The position numbers and the translations under genes are program-made. The notes beneath the pieces were generated by a model. That model was not told where the DNA came from, searched no databases, and saw nothing but the letters and a program-made list of their open reading frames with translations. From Branchiostoma lanceolatum (lineage: Eukaryota > Chordata > Leptocardii > Amphioxiformes > Branchiostomatidae), in contig NC_089724.1 of NCBI RefSeq assembly GCF_035083965.1, forward strand, positions 25,864,974-25,928,973: 64,000 nucleotides of DNA. The letters run 5' to 3'. Positions 20,201 through 54,200 of the stretch are shown piece after piece (position 1 is the first letter of the stretch; each line of letters starts with the position of its first letter).

Positions 20201-23200
20201 CGACAGTGATCGTAGACTGTCGTGCTTTCAGTCTGTAATCTTTAAAATTATGTGCGTGTGTTCAACTACACTAGGGGACAAAAACTCTTGGCGTGTCTCT
20301 AACTATGATATACATGACGTAACATCACGAAAAGTTGGAGAAAAAAAAAATTGCGAATGTAAAAGAAACAGAATTTGAACTTATGTTATTTGGAGTGGAG
20401 GGCATCCCATAGGGACTGTTTCAAATTCGTGCAGTTCAAGAAACGAAGTAAAACCGAACTGATACGCTCCAGAAATAACCAGGAAACATACACCTTGAAC
20501 CAGATGGAAGATACCTACAGCCATCTCTTTAAAGGGACTTGACTTCAGTTTCATGTTTATTTCATGACAGTGTTTATATGTTGTCTTTGCATTAATGCTT
20601 TGCGAATCAGACGATAATTCCTCATCACCTCCAAGTCCTCTGCTGTATTGTATAGCAGTATATACAACTTCCTCATTATTGTTAAATCATTTATTACTTA
20701 TATATGTCACATTACTAGCAAGGAAACAGTTCAAATCCTCCTCATTCGACAGTCATGTTTTACTCCCTACCAAAGCAGATATTTACTCAAGCTGGAAATA
20801 CAGGTTGTTGCATGCCCCCCTCCCCCTTTCATTATCGTATGGCGTTGCAACTTAAAATGTCTGAGTGGTGATGTCATAGCAAGAGGCAGTGTTTCCATAC
20901 AAGGGAACAAGTGGTCTCCTGAGACTTACTTGTGCTAATATTGGAAGTTGGGGAGGTTTGTGATATACAAGGATCCCTACTATTTGTTGTTATTCGTCTT
21001 TCTTCGACCAAACCTTGTCTAAGCATGTGGCTGGTATTTTCAATGTTGTCAACAATCATATGGAGTAGATCGATGCCTTTTGCTTGATTTCACCTGTGTT
21101 TAATTTGCATGTTGTAGATGTACAGAAAAAATATGTATATGATTTTCTTAGAAGAGATGTTGACAGCATTGGAAATTGTCCATATGCAGATACTATGGCC
21201 AGTTGGAGAATCACATGAAAAGCGATGTACCCATTTTGATGATCACACCCAACCTTGTTCCCATTTTGATAAACACAAAAGAGTCATTTCAGTCTTTAAG
21301 TACTGTGAAAAGAATATATTCTGTTCATGTGTTTTGTGTGGGACAGTTAAGATGTGTAGATTAGGAAGTCCTGTCTGCTGTGCAAGACAAGGAAATGGCA
21401 CCAGATACAGTGCGACTGTTATAAGATCACGTACAATTACAGTATTCTGATAAACTTACACTGATACTTTGTAGGACTTGGAGACTTGAGAAGGATCATG
21501 TTTTAAGTTGGCAGTGACAGATCTCACACTAGAAGGCAGTACCAGAAATGTATCAATTATATTACATGTATGTGAGTTTCTTGCAGAACAGGCTTGTATC
21601 AAGCCTTATGGGAATCTTTATACATTCTATCTTTAAGTTTTTGGGGTAGATCAGGAGATACATTGTTAAACTTTCGGACAGGAAATACTCGCACTTGCTC
21701 AAAGTAACACTATTAGTATTACTGTAATACGTTGCTGCAGGAAACATTGTGTATCAAGGAAGGGCTGTGCAGGTGTCATTATGAGTCATACTATCCAATG
21801 CTATCACTGTAGTGTACACTATCATGTTGAAATGTAGTTTAGGAGAATGAATACATGCAGGGGGGAGGATGTATCATACCCATTAATGAGAATGATTCAC
21901 GTCCCCGTGGTTCCATAAATAGACACGAGATCCTTCGCAACAAAGATAAGATTGACGCAATCTCATTTGTATGGACCCAGTGATGTGTAGTGTACTGCCT
22001 TGGGGGGATAGTAGTGCGTATTGCATTGTTTAGAAAGAAACTGGAAGGTGATGATGACATTAATGTTAACCAAGCTTGAGTGAAGATGTTTTTTGTTAGG
22101 AATGAGGTGCTAATACACTGACGGCTTGATGCTTTTGCATTTTGACACAGCCATTTTGTTTACAATTCTTGCAAAACAATATTTACAGTCCAATATCTTG
22201 CATTAGCAATTCTTATGTATGTTATGTACACGTGTATCTCAGCCATTATTTCAAGTGTTCATTATTGTCAAGTCATCATGAAGAGTAGCACACCTTCCCA
22301 CATTATGTTGCAAAGTGGCCTGAGGAGGATCTCTCTAAAACTTAACAAGTGTATCTACGACTTTAGTATGAGGACATGATTGTTATATGAATGTAGTTAG
22401 GTTTCTGCACTTTATCTTGCAACCAGAGAACTGTAATTATGGTACATACTGATGTTTAATTCTTGAGCCTGATTGGCCTAGGAGGATAATGTGCGGTAAA
22501 AGCTGTACATAACAGAAATTGTATAGAACAAAAATACAGTGTATGTATGGTGAGACCATTTGTGATGTTTGCTCCTTTTTTTGTAAGGTATTAGTTATTG
22601 TTAACTATTAGAATGGGATTCTGACAAGGGCAACACACTTTCTTTTCACCTCGACCCACCCTGTATTCTTCCTAAAAATAACATTTGTAATGCTGCAGCT
22701 GTATAACTTGTTTGGAGAAGTCAACAAATCAACTTGTGAATGTTGGTTCATCAAGGGATATGTTAAGTAAAATTTAAGGGGGGGGGGGGGGGCACCATGT
22801 AGCTGGTTTTTTTGCAATTTTTTCCACACAGAGGATTGCACAGCAATATTGATGCTTAAGATAGCATCAAAGTTTATTCCAAAGGTTTGAAGTCAAATTG
22901 AGGGTGAAACCTTTTGTTACATAGCTTGCTTCTTGGCAAAAGTTCTGTAATTATGGAGTGGCAAAGTTTACAAAACATGTTTATTTGAACAGTTGTGGTC
23001 TGAATGAGACATTACCCAACATCTAAGCCAATTCTTTTAAGTGCTTTCAATTCAATTATATGTTCTGTATTCTTTCTTTTGCCTCTATTAAACAATTCAT
23101 GGTTAAAACGAGGTTGTTTAAAATCAAATTTGATTTTAATTTAAACATCATTGGTTAAAAGATTATCCAGAATGTAGAGTGGTTGCTAGGGCCTCTAGGA

Positions 23201-24542
23201 TCCTCTAGTCATTATGATACAAACTGTCACCAACGCTGCAAGGTTTTGATAACCACCCCCTCTGGTGTACCGTACATTGTATCCGGCTATGTATCCATGC
23301 CCTATTCTTTGTATCCTGTTGAAAACTGGGCCAAAACACAGCCACAACAAACACACAAAGCCCCTGGCGTAGTGCATCATGGGAGCCCCAGGGGACACCA
23401 CCAAAATTAGGGCCAATTAATTATTACTGTGGTCTAGAATGCACTCAAATTAATTGACTTAATTAAATAAGGCTATTTTTAGACCATTAACTTGAAAATC
23501 GTACTTTGTTTACAAACAAGAAAAGAGGAAAGTTGTCCTGACATCATTTAGATGCTTTGCACCCCCATGTCCTCGACCATGGACTAGTCCAAGTTTAATC
23601 ATGGCGACCTTCGGTTGTTTAGGAAAGTCTAGCGGCAGAAATACTCCAAAATTAACGGATTTCGACGGGGAGCCTCCATAAGAAAGTTGGGGACACGTTT
23701 AAGAAGCCTACGTGCAACTATCCACCAAGAAAGTTGTAGTAAAGAAGGTATGATACTGAAGTAAGCCTTGTTTTTTTAGAGGCAAAGCTTTATTCAGGAT
23801 AATGTGTTAGGAGAGGAAATTATGTTGGTTCGGTGTTCTTTCAACAGGTGTTCTGACCCGTGACACCCCTCACCCCCTCCCTCCCGTACCGTTTCTTCAT
23901 TATCATTCTTCGTACGGACGGGCAAAAATTGCAACAGTACGTAGAAGTACAGCATTCATATAAAAGAAGTGCAAGTTTTGGCCAATTAATCTTAAACTTT
24001 TGTAACGTTGTCGTTTTCAACAACAACAACAACAGTTTTTGTTGCTCTTATTAATGGGTTAAGGATACTGTTGTGCCAAGCTACCGTATTTTCAAAGCAC
24101 CTATATTGTGTCAGCAGGCATACTTATTTCGCTGTTATTTGAACGATTTTCATACTTGTGAACTCTGAATTTGAAAATAAAACACAATTTGCACTTCAGA
24201 TCATTACTAGTTTCCAATTATTATTTAAACATCATTCATTGATATGATAATGATTAGGGATATGTTTTTGATCAACTTAACAATTTTTTGATAATATTAT
24301 ACCATGTTTATAAAACACCATTATATATCATCAAGGAGGTTTGATATCATCAGATGATGTATCAAAAGCTACTTTCAAACCTGTTAACAAATCCGGTGTC
24401 TGAAAGACAACATAAGTACTAGTACTAGGTTGTACCATGTTGCATCTTATGTTTATTTAGAATACCAGTAACGAGATGGAAGAGTGCAGCTTCATCAGTA
24501 ATGAACAACTAGTTAGGACTAGACCCTAGAAGAAAGTTGACG
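20201..24542. other. Long region between RAD6-like gene and kinesin; mostly 3' UTR or intergenic
   Basis: No coding exon was supported on either strand. The first part (20201 to perhaps 23100) may be a long 3' UTR of the E2 gene. A G14 tract lies near 22780. A tiny ORF at 23601-23681 (27 codons, MATFGCLGKSSGRNT...) has a good ATG context and could mark the 5' end of the kinesin transcript as an upstream ORF, but there is no proof. Nothing else was recognised. Confidence 0.4.
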
Positions 24543-39740
<15,198 letters not shown>

Positions 39741-40871
39741 AATAAGCTTTCATGTTGTTGCAAGGTTTTTGTTGCTTTTATGTTTGTTTTTCTGAGACCT
39801 GATTTTCACTCAGTTGAATATGGCAAAGAAGATTGATTTTGGTACAGATAGTTGTTTAATAGACTTACTTTCATCTGAGTAAAATTCCCTCACTGTGTTT
39901 CGGTGTCAGTATTGGGAGATATAAGTGTCCTCTACAGATGTCTTATGCACGATTTGGAAAGCACAGTTCATTGAGTCTTCTCTGAAGTGTGACAAGAAAT
40001 ATTCATTAAATTAATAGAGAAGAGTACTGCCGCAGAGACAATACAGCTGGCATGGAGGAGGCACAGAAGTAGAGTAAAAGCTGCTTGAAATTAGCTTTCA
40101 TGTTGTTGCAAGGTTTTTGTTGCTTTTATCTCAAGTTTGTTTTCTGAGACCTGATTTTCACTCAGTTGAATATGGCAAAGAAGATTGATTTTGGTACAGA
40201 TAGTTGTTTAATAGACTTACTTTCATCTGAGTAAAACTCCCTCACTGTGTTTCGGTGTCAGTATCGGGAGATATAAGTGTCCTCTACAGATGTCTTATGC
40301 ACGATTTGGAAAGCACAGTTCATTGAGTCTTCTCTGAAGTGTGACAAGAAATATTCATTAAATCAATAGAGAAGACTCGGGGGGCACATGAGAGTATTAC
40401 TGTAACCGTTGTAAAATGACTTTGCATCAGAGGAATGTAACAAACGGTAGAAGATGACCGAAATTGTGGAAAACTAATATCTTCAAAGTCTGTGCCTATG
40501 TTTTATCAAGTAACAAAGTAGTCTAGTTTTAGCTAGAAGCTAGAAGCTTCTTCAGCTTCATGCTTGTAAGTCAGCAGAAGTAGCATAACCTATGATCACG
40601 AAGTGGACCTATGCAGGAGTTGAGTACTGGTAAATCGTGACAGGTCTATATTATGTACATACATATATTATGTCCATGTGTATTGCTTGAAAGCTTCAAT
40701 TGATGAAAATTGAATAGAGTTTATATTTTATGACCAAGATTTTAGATAGACCTATTGAATGTGTATATTTTTATTGTGTAGAACGAATTAATGTATTTTA
40801 GAGTATATTTCAATGAAGCAATATGGAGAGCAAGTAGTATATTTTTGTAGTAAAGAAATGAAGGTGTGGTT

Positions 40872-40877
40872 AATAAA
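40872..40877 (+). terminator. Polyadenylation signal of the kinesin gene
   Basis: AATAAA about 1.13 kb after the kinesin stop codon, following AT-rich 3' UTR-like sequence. The assignment is positional. Confidence 0.5.
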
Positions 40878-41116
40878 ACTTTACAAAGATTCAGTCCCTC
40901 TTTATGTGTTTTACTGCATGCCATAGTTACTTTTAGGCGTGATGTATTGACTATAATTGATTATGGAATAATGGGGGCCTGCATGGGGTTACCGTGAACG
41001 CTCAACGCTAAAATAAATTCAGAAAGGCAGCGGCTACGTATTATGTGAAGTTTGGCAGACTGGCTTCACGCTTGATCCAGGTGGCAATTACGCTGGAATG
41101 CACCGATGACGCTGTA

Positions 41117-41606
41117 CCTTAACCCACAGCATTTTATGAGGCTTCAAAACTGGAAATATTCTAGTTGCTGTAATATTCATGAAATTGACATTTAATGCCA
41201 TCGTTTACCACATTTGCGTACGGATTACCAAAAGTGGCACAAAAATAAGCTACATGGTGATCTTTTAGTTCCACGCGCCTTGTGTAAATAGACCGATACA
41301 ATAACCCCGCCCACCTCCGTCAAAACGTAGGAATGCAAAATAAAACATAATGATGCAAATATTTGACGGACATGTAGTCACTCTCTCTTTGGTCGAACCG
41401 CTAATTATGATGGACAGTCAGGATCAGTCTATTAGGGCTTGGATTTTCTATCAGTTCTCACTACACAACGACATCGTATCTTTGCTCCTTTAATGTTGAT
41501 ATGTATTTGTATAGTGTTATCGAAACTTACTATGTGTAAGAATGACTAGAAATTGGAGTTTCTTATTCAAGTTTCAAGCCCCATAAAATGCTCTGGATGC
41601 CTTTAA
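41117..41606. mobile_element. Inverted-repeat element, GCATTTTATGAGG family, copy C
   Basis: Inverted orientation relative to copies A and B. The left end reads ACAGCATTTTATGAGGCTTC and the right end caagccccataaaatgctct, with TTTAA outside. The interior is collinear with copy A, including tatcagttctcac..acaacgac and gaccgat..aataacc. Confidence 0.8.
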
Positions 41607-41692
41607 ATGTTATGCAGGCCCTCCATAAATGACGAGTAACTATTCAAGTATGTGGGCTATCGGCTTAATTGTATTATGCTGTTCACTTGGTA

Positions 41693-42481
41693 CAGACGAA
41701 GCCACTTAATTGCACCTCGGATAAACGCACCTTCCATTTAATTGCACCGAATCCCAATATCCAAAACCGGTTCCCATTCACTGCATTGTTAGTGACTCCG
41801 CATATCTGCACCGCGCATGGTCACCAATGCCGGATAACTGCACCAATTTTTTTCAAAAATCCTCGACAAGTTAACTAAAAAGGTGCGCTAAAATCGGCAA
41901 ACGCGGTACAAATGAGCCGATACCTGCCGATGTAAAGGCGCAGTACCGCCAATATGTTTAAAACTGTTTTGAGTAACAAAAGAAGGCGGTCTCCATTGAC
42001 AGTTACGTTGATAGGAATCGTATGGGAGGTCCCGGGCGGGTCACCCGTAATCAGTAACCAAGTTTTAGTTTCAAGTCCTAGTTTCATTGCGATAACTTTA
42101 CATGATTTACGTAAATCGACAACTGCACTCTACGTAATGTAACACAGAAACTGTTATCCCATGGGTGGCATGACGATGTTTCAGAATGCCTCCCCTGAAG
42201 CATAACGTGTGTTGTAAGGCGGTCGATCGCATAGAAAAATGAAAGAATGCAAAATCAAAACAGGTTCGTAGTCATTTCTTTATTTTCGGCAAAGGGTCAA
42301 CAAATAAAGTTAATAACTGAATAATTTCGTCTGTTATCTTTGTGCTAGTGTTTCTGACTAACAATACACCCCCTCGCCCATGGTGGTGCGGTCCAGCAGG
42401 ACATTTCGCATAATTGCACCAGCCGGATAATTGCACTAAAAACGCTGACAAATGGGTGGTGCAGTTAAGCGGATTCTACTG
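41693..42481. mobile_element. Pogo/Tigger-like non-autonomous element
   Basis: The termini CAGACGAAGCCACTTAATTG and its near-complement (42458-42481, cagttaagcggattctactg) are inverted, start with CAG and are flanked by TA on both sides, as in Tc1/mariner-pogo transposons. Further attgcacc motifs recur inside each end. No transposase ORF remains. Confidence 0.75.
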
Positions 42482-43171
42482 TATATGGTAATAAATTATT
42501 AGGGAGTGATTTACCTTCTTGTAGGCTAAATAATGAATAGTGCAACTAGACATGTCTTAGAGAGTGAAACTCTTAGCCAAGACAGCAGTCTCTCCCATAT
42601 ATCTGTCCCTAAACCAGTTACATGCAGCAGGTATATCACTATCCTCAGCAATTATCAGGTACATGAAAAAAAGAAAATGAAACTGGCGAAAAAAAGTCTA
42701 AACACGAAACGAAATTGACATGCAGCAAAGCACAAGTTCATTGTTTCTTGTGTAACGTTAACAAAGTCACAGGGACCAACAAGGACAATGATGGAGTGAA
42801 CGTCAATGTACGTAAAATGTGCTTCTTTCTCAAACTGTTTTTGGATGCATGAAGGCTAATACAATACAGTATGATGGTACACATTAGGACGATGGAAATT
42901 ACAACCAGTCTAAAGTATTTTACTGGCGTCAGTTGTTGAGTTTTACATTTTTCTTGAAGCCAATGAGTGGTTGGTAAATGAGTTAGGTAATCGGACTATA
43001 AAGCATCTCTTCTACAACTCTAACTCATTACAGGTGTTTTAGAAATCATCTTGCTTGTTTGAGCCAATAGCGCGCGTGGGCTGACTGATTGGATCACAGA
43101 CGTCAAACAGTGACACCTGTCGGATGGGCCTTCCGAGCACACCTGTACATTACCACCTGGCCAAACCTGAA

Positions 43172-43178
43172 TATAAAG
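43172..43178 (+). promoter_or_regulatory. TATA box of the EGF/lectin gene
   Basis: TATAAAG lies 113 bp before the start codon at 43285, preceded by GC-balanced sequence. The distance suits a 5' UTR of roughly 80 bases. Positional inference only. Confidence 0.5.
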
Positions 43179-43284
43179 CCGAGACCACGCCACAGTCGAA
43201 CACACGAAGAGTATCCAGGCCTGTACTAGCTGCGGATTCCATACGTTCTTTCTGTGCCATCTGTGAGTTTGACGTTTTCGAAAG

Positions 43285-49666
<6,382 letters not shown>

Positions 49667-49813
49667 CGATCGCCACTGCTTCTCGATGGAATGTACACAA
49701 TTAAAACGACTCGGAGACTTACCGTATTCTGACATGAATTCATGTAATGTTCGTTTGTTACGGCTTATGACTGACAAAAGAAATCTATGTGTATTTAATT
49801 ATGATGAAGGCAA

Positions 49814-49819
49814 AATAAA
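49814..49819 (+). terminator. Polyadenylation signal of the EGF/lectin gene
   Basis: AATAAA 148 bp after the stop codon at 49664-49666. It is conserved in the duplicated copy near 62137. Confidence 0.6.
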
Positions 49820-50553
49820 TGAGCAAATCGGATTAAATTTCTATGCGTTTTGACTGATTTTCTACTATAAATATATATACTCGCATAGATCCGTTTTTGA
49901 TCCAATTGTGGCCTATACATACGAAATAAAAGGGTTCAGACGCTTTATCTGAAGATAATTTTCCACATACAGACGTTGAAATACTGATATGGGATTAGTA
50001 GCTGTAATTAGTAGGAACGCAAGTTGCAATTAGTGCTCTTCAGTAGTAAAGTATGGTACACCTGTAGCTATAGTTATTCGTCATGAAAAGGAATACATGT
50101 GCATGCATAAAAGAATGAGTAACACGCACTTTCACAAAACTTTCTCGACTGGCTTTTTAGACGAGAATATAGTTATGGAAACAACCTAACAGAATAAAAT
50201 GCCTTTTAAACGCCAGATTCTTGAGCAAACAATATAAAAGACCGGTGTAGCTGTCTACTAGACCAGCTTGTTTGGTACTGCGTGAGTAATACAATGTTGT
50301 TTTACTGACAAGTCCGCTGTACATAAGACCCCAGGGCAAGGCTAAATCGCTTGAAGTGGTACGAAACATCATCAAACTGTGATTACAATGATAACGGCAA
50401 TATGTACACGTACACTAAGTTGATACTGTACACGAGATGGTAGAAATAGCTCTAACGAGAATTACCGATGATGACGCGCCTTGGCAGTCGCTTGGCGCTG
50501 TTTGAAAAGGGGAAGGTCACCTATCCGTCAGTACTAGTGTCATCTTAGATAAC

Positions 50554-51227
50554 CTCACTTCGACTGAACTCAGTTCACCTCAGCTGACCTTCATTTTACC
50601 AATATAAAAATAGGTGCAGCTGTGCCCTCTCAAAATAGCCTCTAACTACATATCAGGAAGGTTGCCACGCATTACTGGATGAAACTTTTTAAACAAAGTT
50701 GTTAGATGGTCTACTATATATTACAATGAACAGTGATGCTGAAAAGGAACTGCTGACTCATTAAACAAATTAGGTCTTTCAAACAGATCGCTCACTTGTT
50801 GCTAGCTAAAGTAAGAACAACTCAAGAACATTGTCATTTGACAAACCAACTTTAAATACATTATTATGATATTGTGTCCTCAGTCATATCTAGTTGGGGG
50901 GAATTTGCACTTACTGGGAAACGAAACATATTATCTATATGTATTGAATGCTTTCACTTATTTGTTAACTTTTGTGTATATAAATATATAACTGTATAAA
51001 TTATATTCCTTTCTTGTCTGATGGCGCGTTAATATAAGTTGTATTAACTAGAGTGCGCTGCCATCTTGTCTGTATTTGTTATTCATGTTGTTTGATAAAA
51101 AATACATTATCTCGTAACCAGATATCCTTTCCATAACTATGACTATCCCATGTACATCACGTTGCTTTTGTATTCGTAGACAGATGACGCTTTGATTACC
51201 GATTGTTTGGTTAAAGAAAGGGCCCAC
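50554..51227. other. Intergenic AT-rich stretch
   Basis: Between the duplicated block and the 3' end of the P450 gene; it should contain the P450 3' UTR (transcribed leftwards). No other feature was recognised. Confidence 0.4.
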
Positions 51228-54200
51228 TTAAACCCGAGGGATTGCACAGATTTGGAATGGCCGAGGAGATAACACTATCCCGCAAATTCCCTGTGTGTCT
51301 GGCGGTGGAGCGCCCTCTGGCAGCTTGAAAGTGAACTGCTGCAGCAGGGAGGTGAAAAAGATGAACAACTCGAACTTGGCCAGCTGTTCTCCGAGGCACC
51401 TCCGGGGACCTGGCGCGGTAAAGAAATTATCTGTTATCAAATTTCTCATACATGCATTGCTTTTCTCTTCTTTGCACGTGATAGTCTCGAACGGTCTTTC
51501 GAAAATTCATTTTGTGAGTGTTTGATTTTGTTTGGATAAAATATTTGATATGATTTGATTTTATGAGAATTGCAACAGTGCAAGACACGTGGGACACTGA
51601 CAGCTATTGCTGGTGTCGTAACCCCACACATAATATACCCGTTTTTACATCAGGGTAAAGTGAGGAAAATCGTGTAAAGTGCCTTTCCCATTTGCCAACA
51701 CACATGAGCTTACATTCTATTAAAGGCAAATGTGTCTTACCTGTGCTGAACGGCAAGAAGGACTCTGTTCGCGGGGCCAGCTGCCCGTCGGCTTCAAGGA
51801 AACGGGTCGGGTCGAACCTCTCCGGATCGGGCCAGTACTTCGGGTCCATGTGGAGAGACCACAGGTTGGGCACTAGGAAGGTGCCGGCAGGGATCTGTGG
51901 CGGACAAAACAAAATTTCATCCACAGAAAGTTTGAAATCAAGGAATTATGATACAAATAAAAGAACATAAAGACGGAGTACATCATAATACATTAACGAG
52001 TATCCAGAGAGGACAGAGTGGTCACCTGATGTCCCAGGATTGTAGCAGGAGCTGTGGTCTCGTGAGGGAGAGAGGAAGGAGCGATGGTCCGGATCCGCTG
52101 GACCTCACGTATGGTCGCCTCCGTGTAAGGAAGATGTTCTCGCAGCAGCATAGAAGGGGTCTGTGGTCAAAGTAATATATACATTTACAGACTGACGGCA
52201 AGAATGTGTAGGAAATCTATAGGAAACAGGATAGAACAGTGAGTTTTAGTTGTTGGTGTTAAAAGAAAGCAATCCAGCTGGAATATCCATATACATGTAT
52301 GCATGCATGAGAATAGCTGGTAATGATAAAAATGCATCAGGTGAAGTATTTCTAATGACGATATAGCACCAAGGAGTAGCAAATCATAGATCATAAGTCT
52401 CAGTCTGTCATTGCTAATCGTGATCAGCTACCACCAGATCTCATTTGAAGAATATTACATGAAAAATCCATATTCTTCTTTTGTGTAATGTGAAGTGATG
52501 TGAGATGCACCTGTTTTCCAAGCTTCACATCGATCTCATCCTGCACCTTGCGCTGTACATCCGGGTTCTTCACCAGGTACAGCAGGGCCCAGCGGAGCGT
52601 GGTGGCGGTGGTGTCTGTTCCCGCTGCAAACAGGTTCCTGATGACGTTGATGATGTTATCCTCTGGCAGCTCGGACAATATTCTGTTCCCTGATGATTGA
52701 AGACAATAGTTAAGAAGCCATAAAGTATTTTCAGAACATCACGTTTATAGACGTGTAATACAACCAGCTGCTGCCGCGCCACGTGCCTGCGAAGCTGGTG
52801 TATTGCGCCGAAGGGCGGTTATACCGGCTATACAGATACAGACAGTATTTTTCAAAGGTACTACAGTGACCGAAGAAATTGCCTGAAGACTATGAGAGCA
52901 AACTAGGTATCTTACAACAGTCAAGGCACAGTGGAATGGATTGGAGAAAGACTAATTGCAACGGCAGGACGGTCCTATGACTATGGATGCAGAACCGATA
53001 AGGATGATGACGATGATGATAATGAAATTTATATATTTCTACATATAACTACTTACCTCGGTGCTCCTCTAGTAGGAAACCATCGATGACGTCCCTGATG
53101 TTGTTCGGGTCAAAGGTCTCGCTGTGCTCCTGGATGATCTCGATGACGAAGCTGCGATTCTCGTCGGCGCACGTCACCACCCCCTCCATCTTCCGCCGCA
53201 CAGACGGGATGTATCGCAGTATGGGGTAAACATTCAGTGCCTGGGAGAACAGACAGGTGGCTTTATTTAGGGCCGTAGAAATGAAACCTACGATGCAATA
53301 TAACATGCTACTATTATGGTTGCAGTCGGCCAGATCAACCACCAAGGTCTTCAGCCTGCATTATATGCGTTCTGCTACATTTTCAGCACAGTCTAGGGTT
53401 CCAGGTATTCAGGGTTTTGAACAATGCGTATGGTTTGTCGAAATCCGAAATGGGACAAATGTATACACATTTGTCCCATTTCGGATTTCGGGGAGACGCA
53501 CCTGAGCGGACGCACTTAGGCGGATGTACCGACTGACAAGCTCCATGACGCGCGAGAAACGCTCATTGTCGTGGTTGAATCTCCGGCCGAACACTACGGA
53601 ACAGATCACGTTGGAAACAGCGATGCTTAGGGGTACTGTGGGGTCGAACGGTTGGCCATGTTTATCCTTAAAAACTTGAACCAGATCCTGCGCCTCCTGC
53701 ACGATGGTGGGCTCCAAACTCTGCTTCCCTGCCCCGAAGGTGTTGAGCCAAGTCAGCGCCACCTTTCGGGTCTCCTTCCACTCGGGGCTGTAGGGGGCCG
53801 TAACAATACCTGACGAAAAATGCGACATGTTAGACGATTACTCAGTATCGTCTCAGATTACATGCATTTTTCCCATGAGAAAAGGTCCTCTCTCTCGTGA
53901 CACTAAGAAGGAAAACTAAACTGACAGTGTTACTTTAATCAACCTAAAATACACATACAGAAGATTCAAAAGTTGATGCCATATACTCGATTCGCTTATT
54001 TGATGACGAGGTAAACATGGCTGAAGAACTGGTCGACCACCTGATCGCAACCTCGGACTACCTACGAACGACACACCCGGGCATCGGCCTGGCTTTCCTC
54101 GGTGATTTTAACCACTTGAACGTTCGTGACATTCTCCTCGATAAAGACCTCTCACAGGTGGTTCTGGGTAATACAAGAGGAAACGCCATGTTGGATCTCA

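Larger units (their letters stand above)
40900..43171. other. Intergenic region with two transposon copies
   Basis: Between the kinesin 3' end and the EGF/lectin gene no coding exon was supported. It contains the elements at 41117-41606 and 41693-42481. Short ORFs at 42533 and 43020-43340 have no family resemblance and were not kept. Confidence 0.5.

Noticed and set aside
20201..24500. Many short ORFs between the E2 enzyme and the kinesin
   Set aside because: No codon bias, domain pattern or splice context; consistent with UTR and intergenic sequence.
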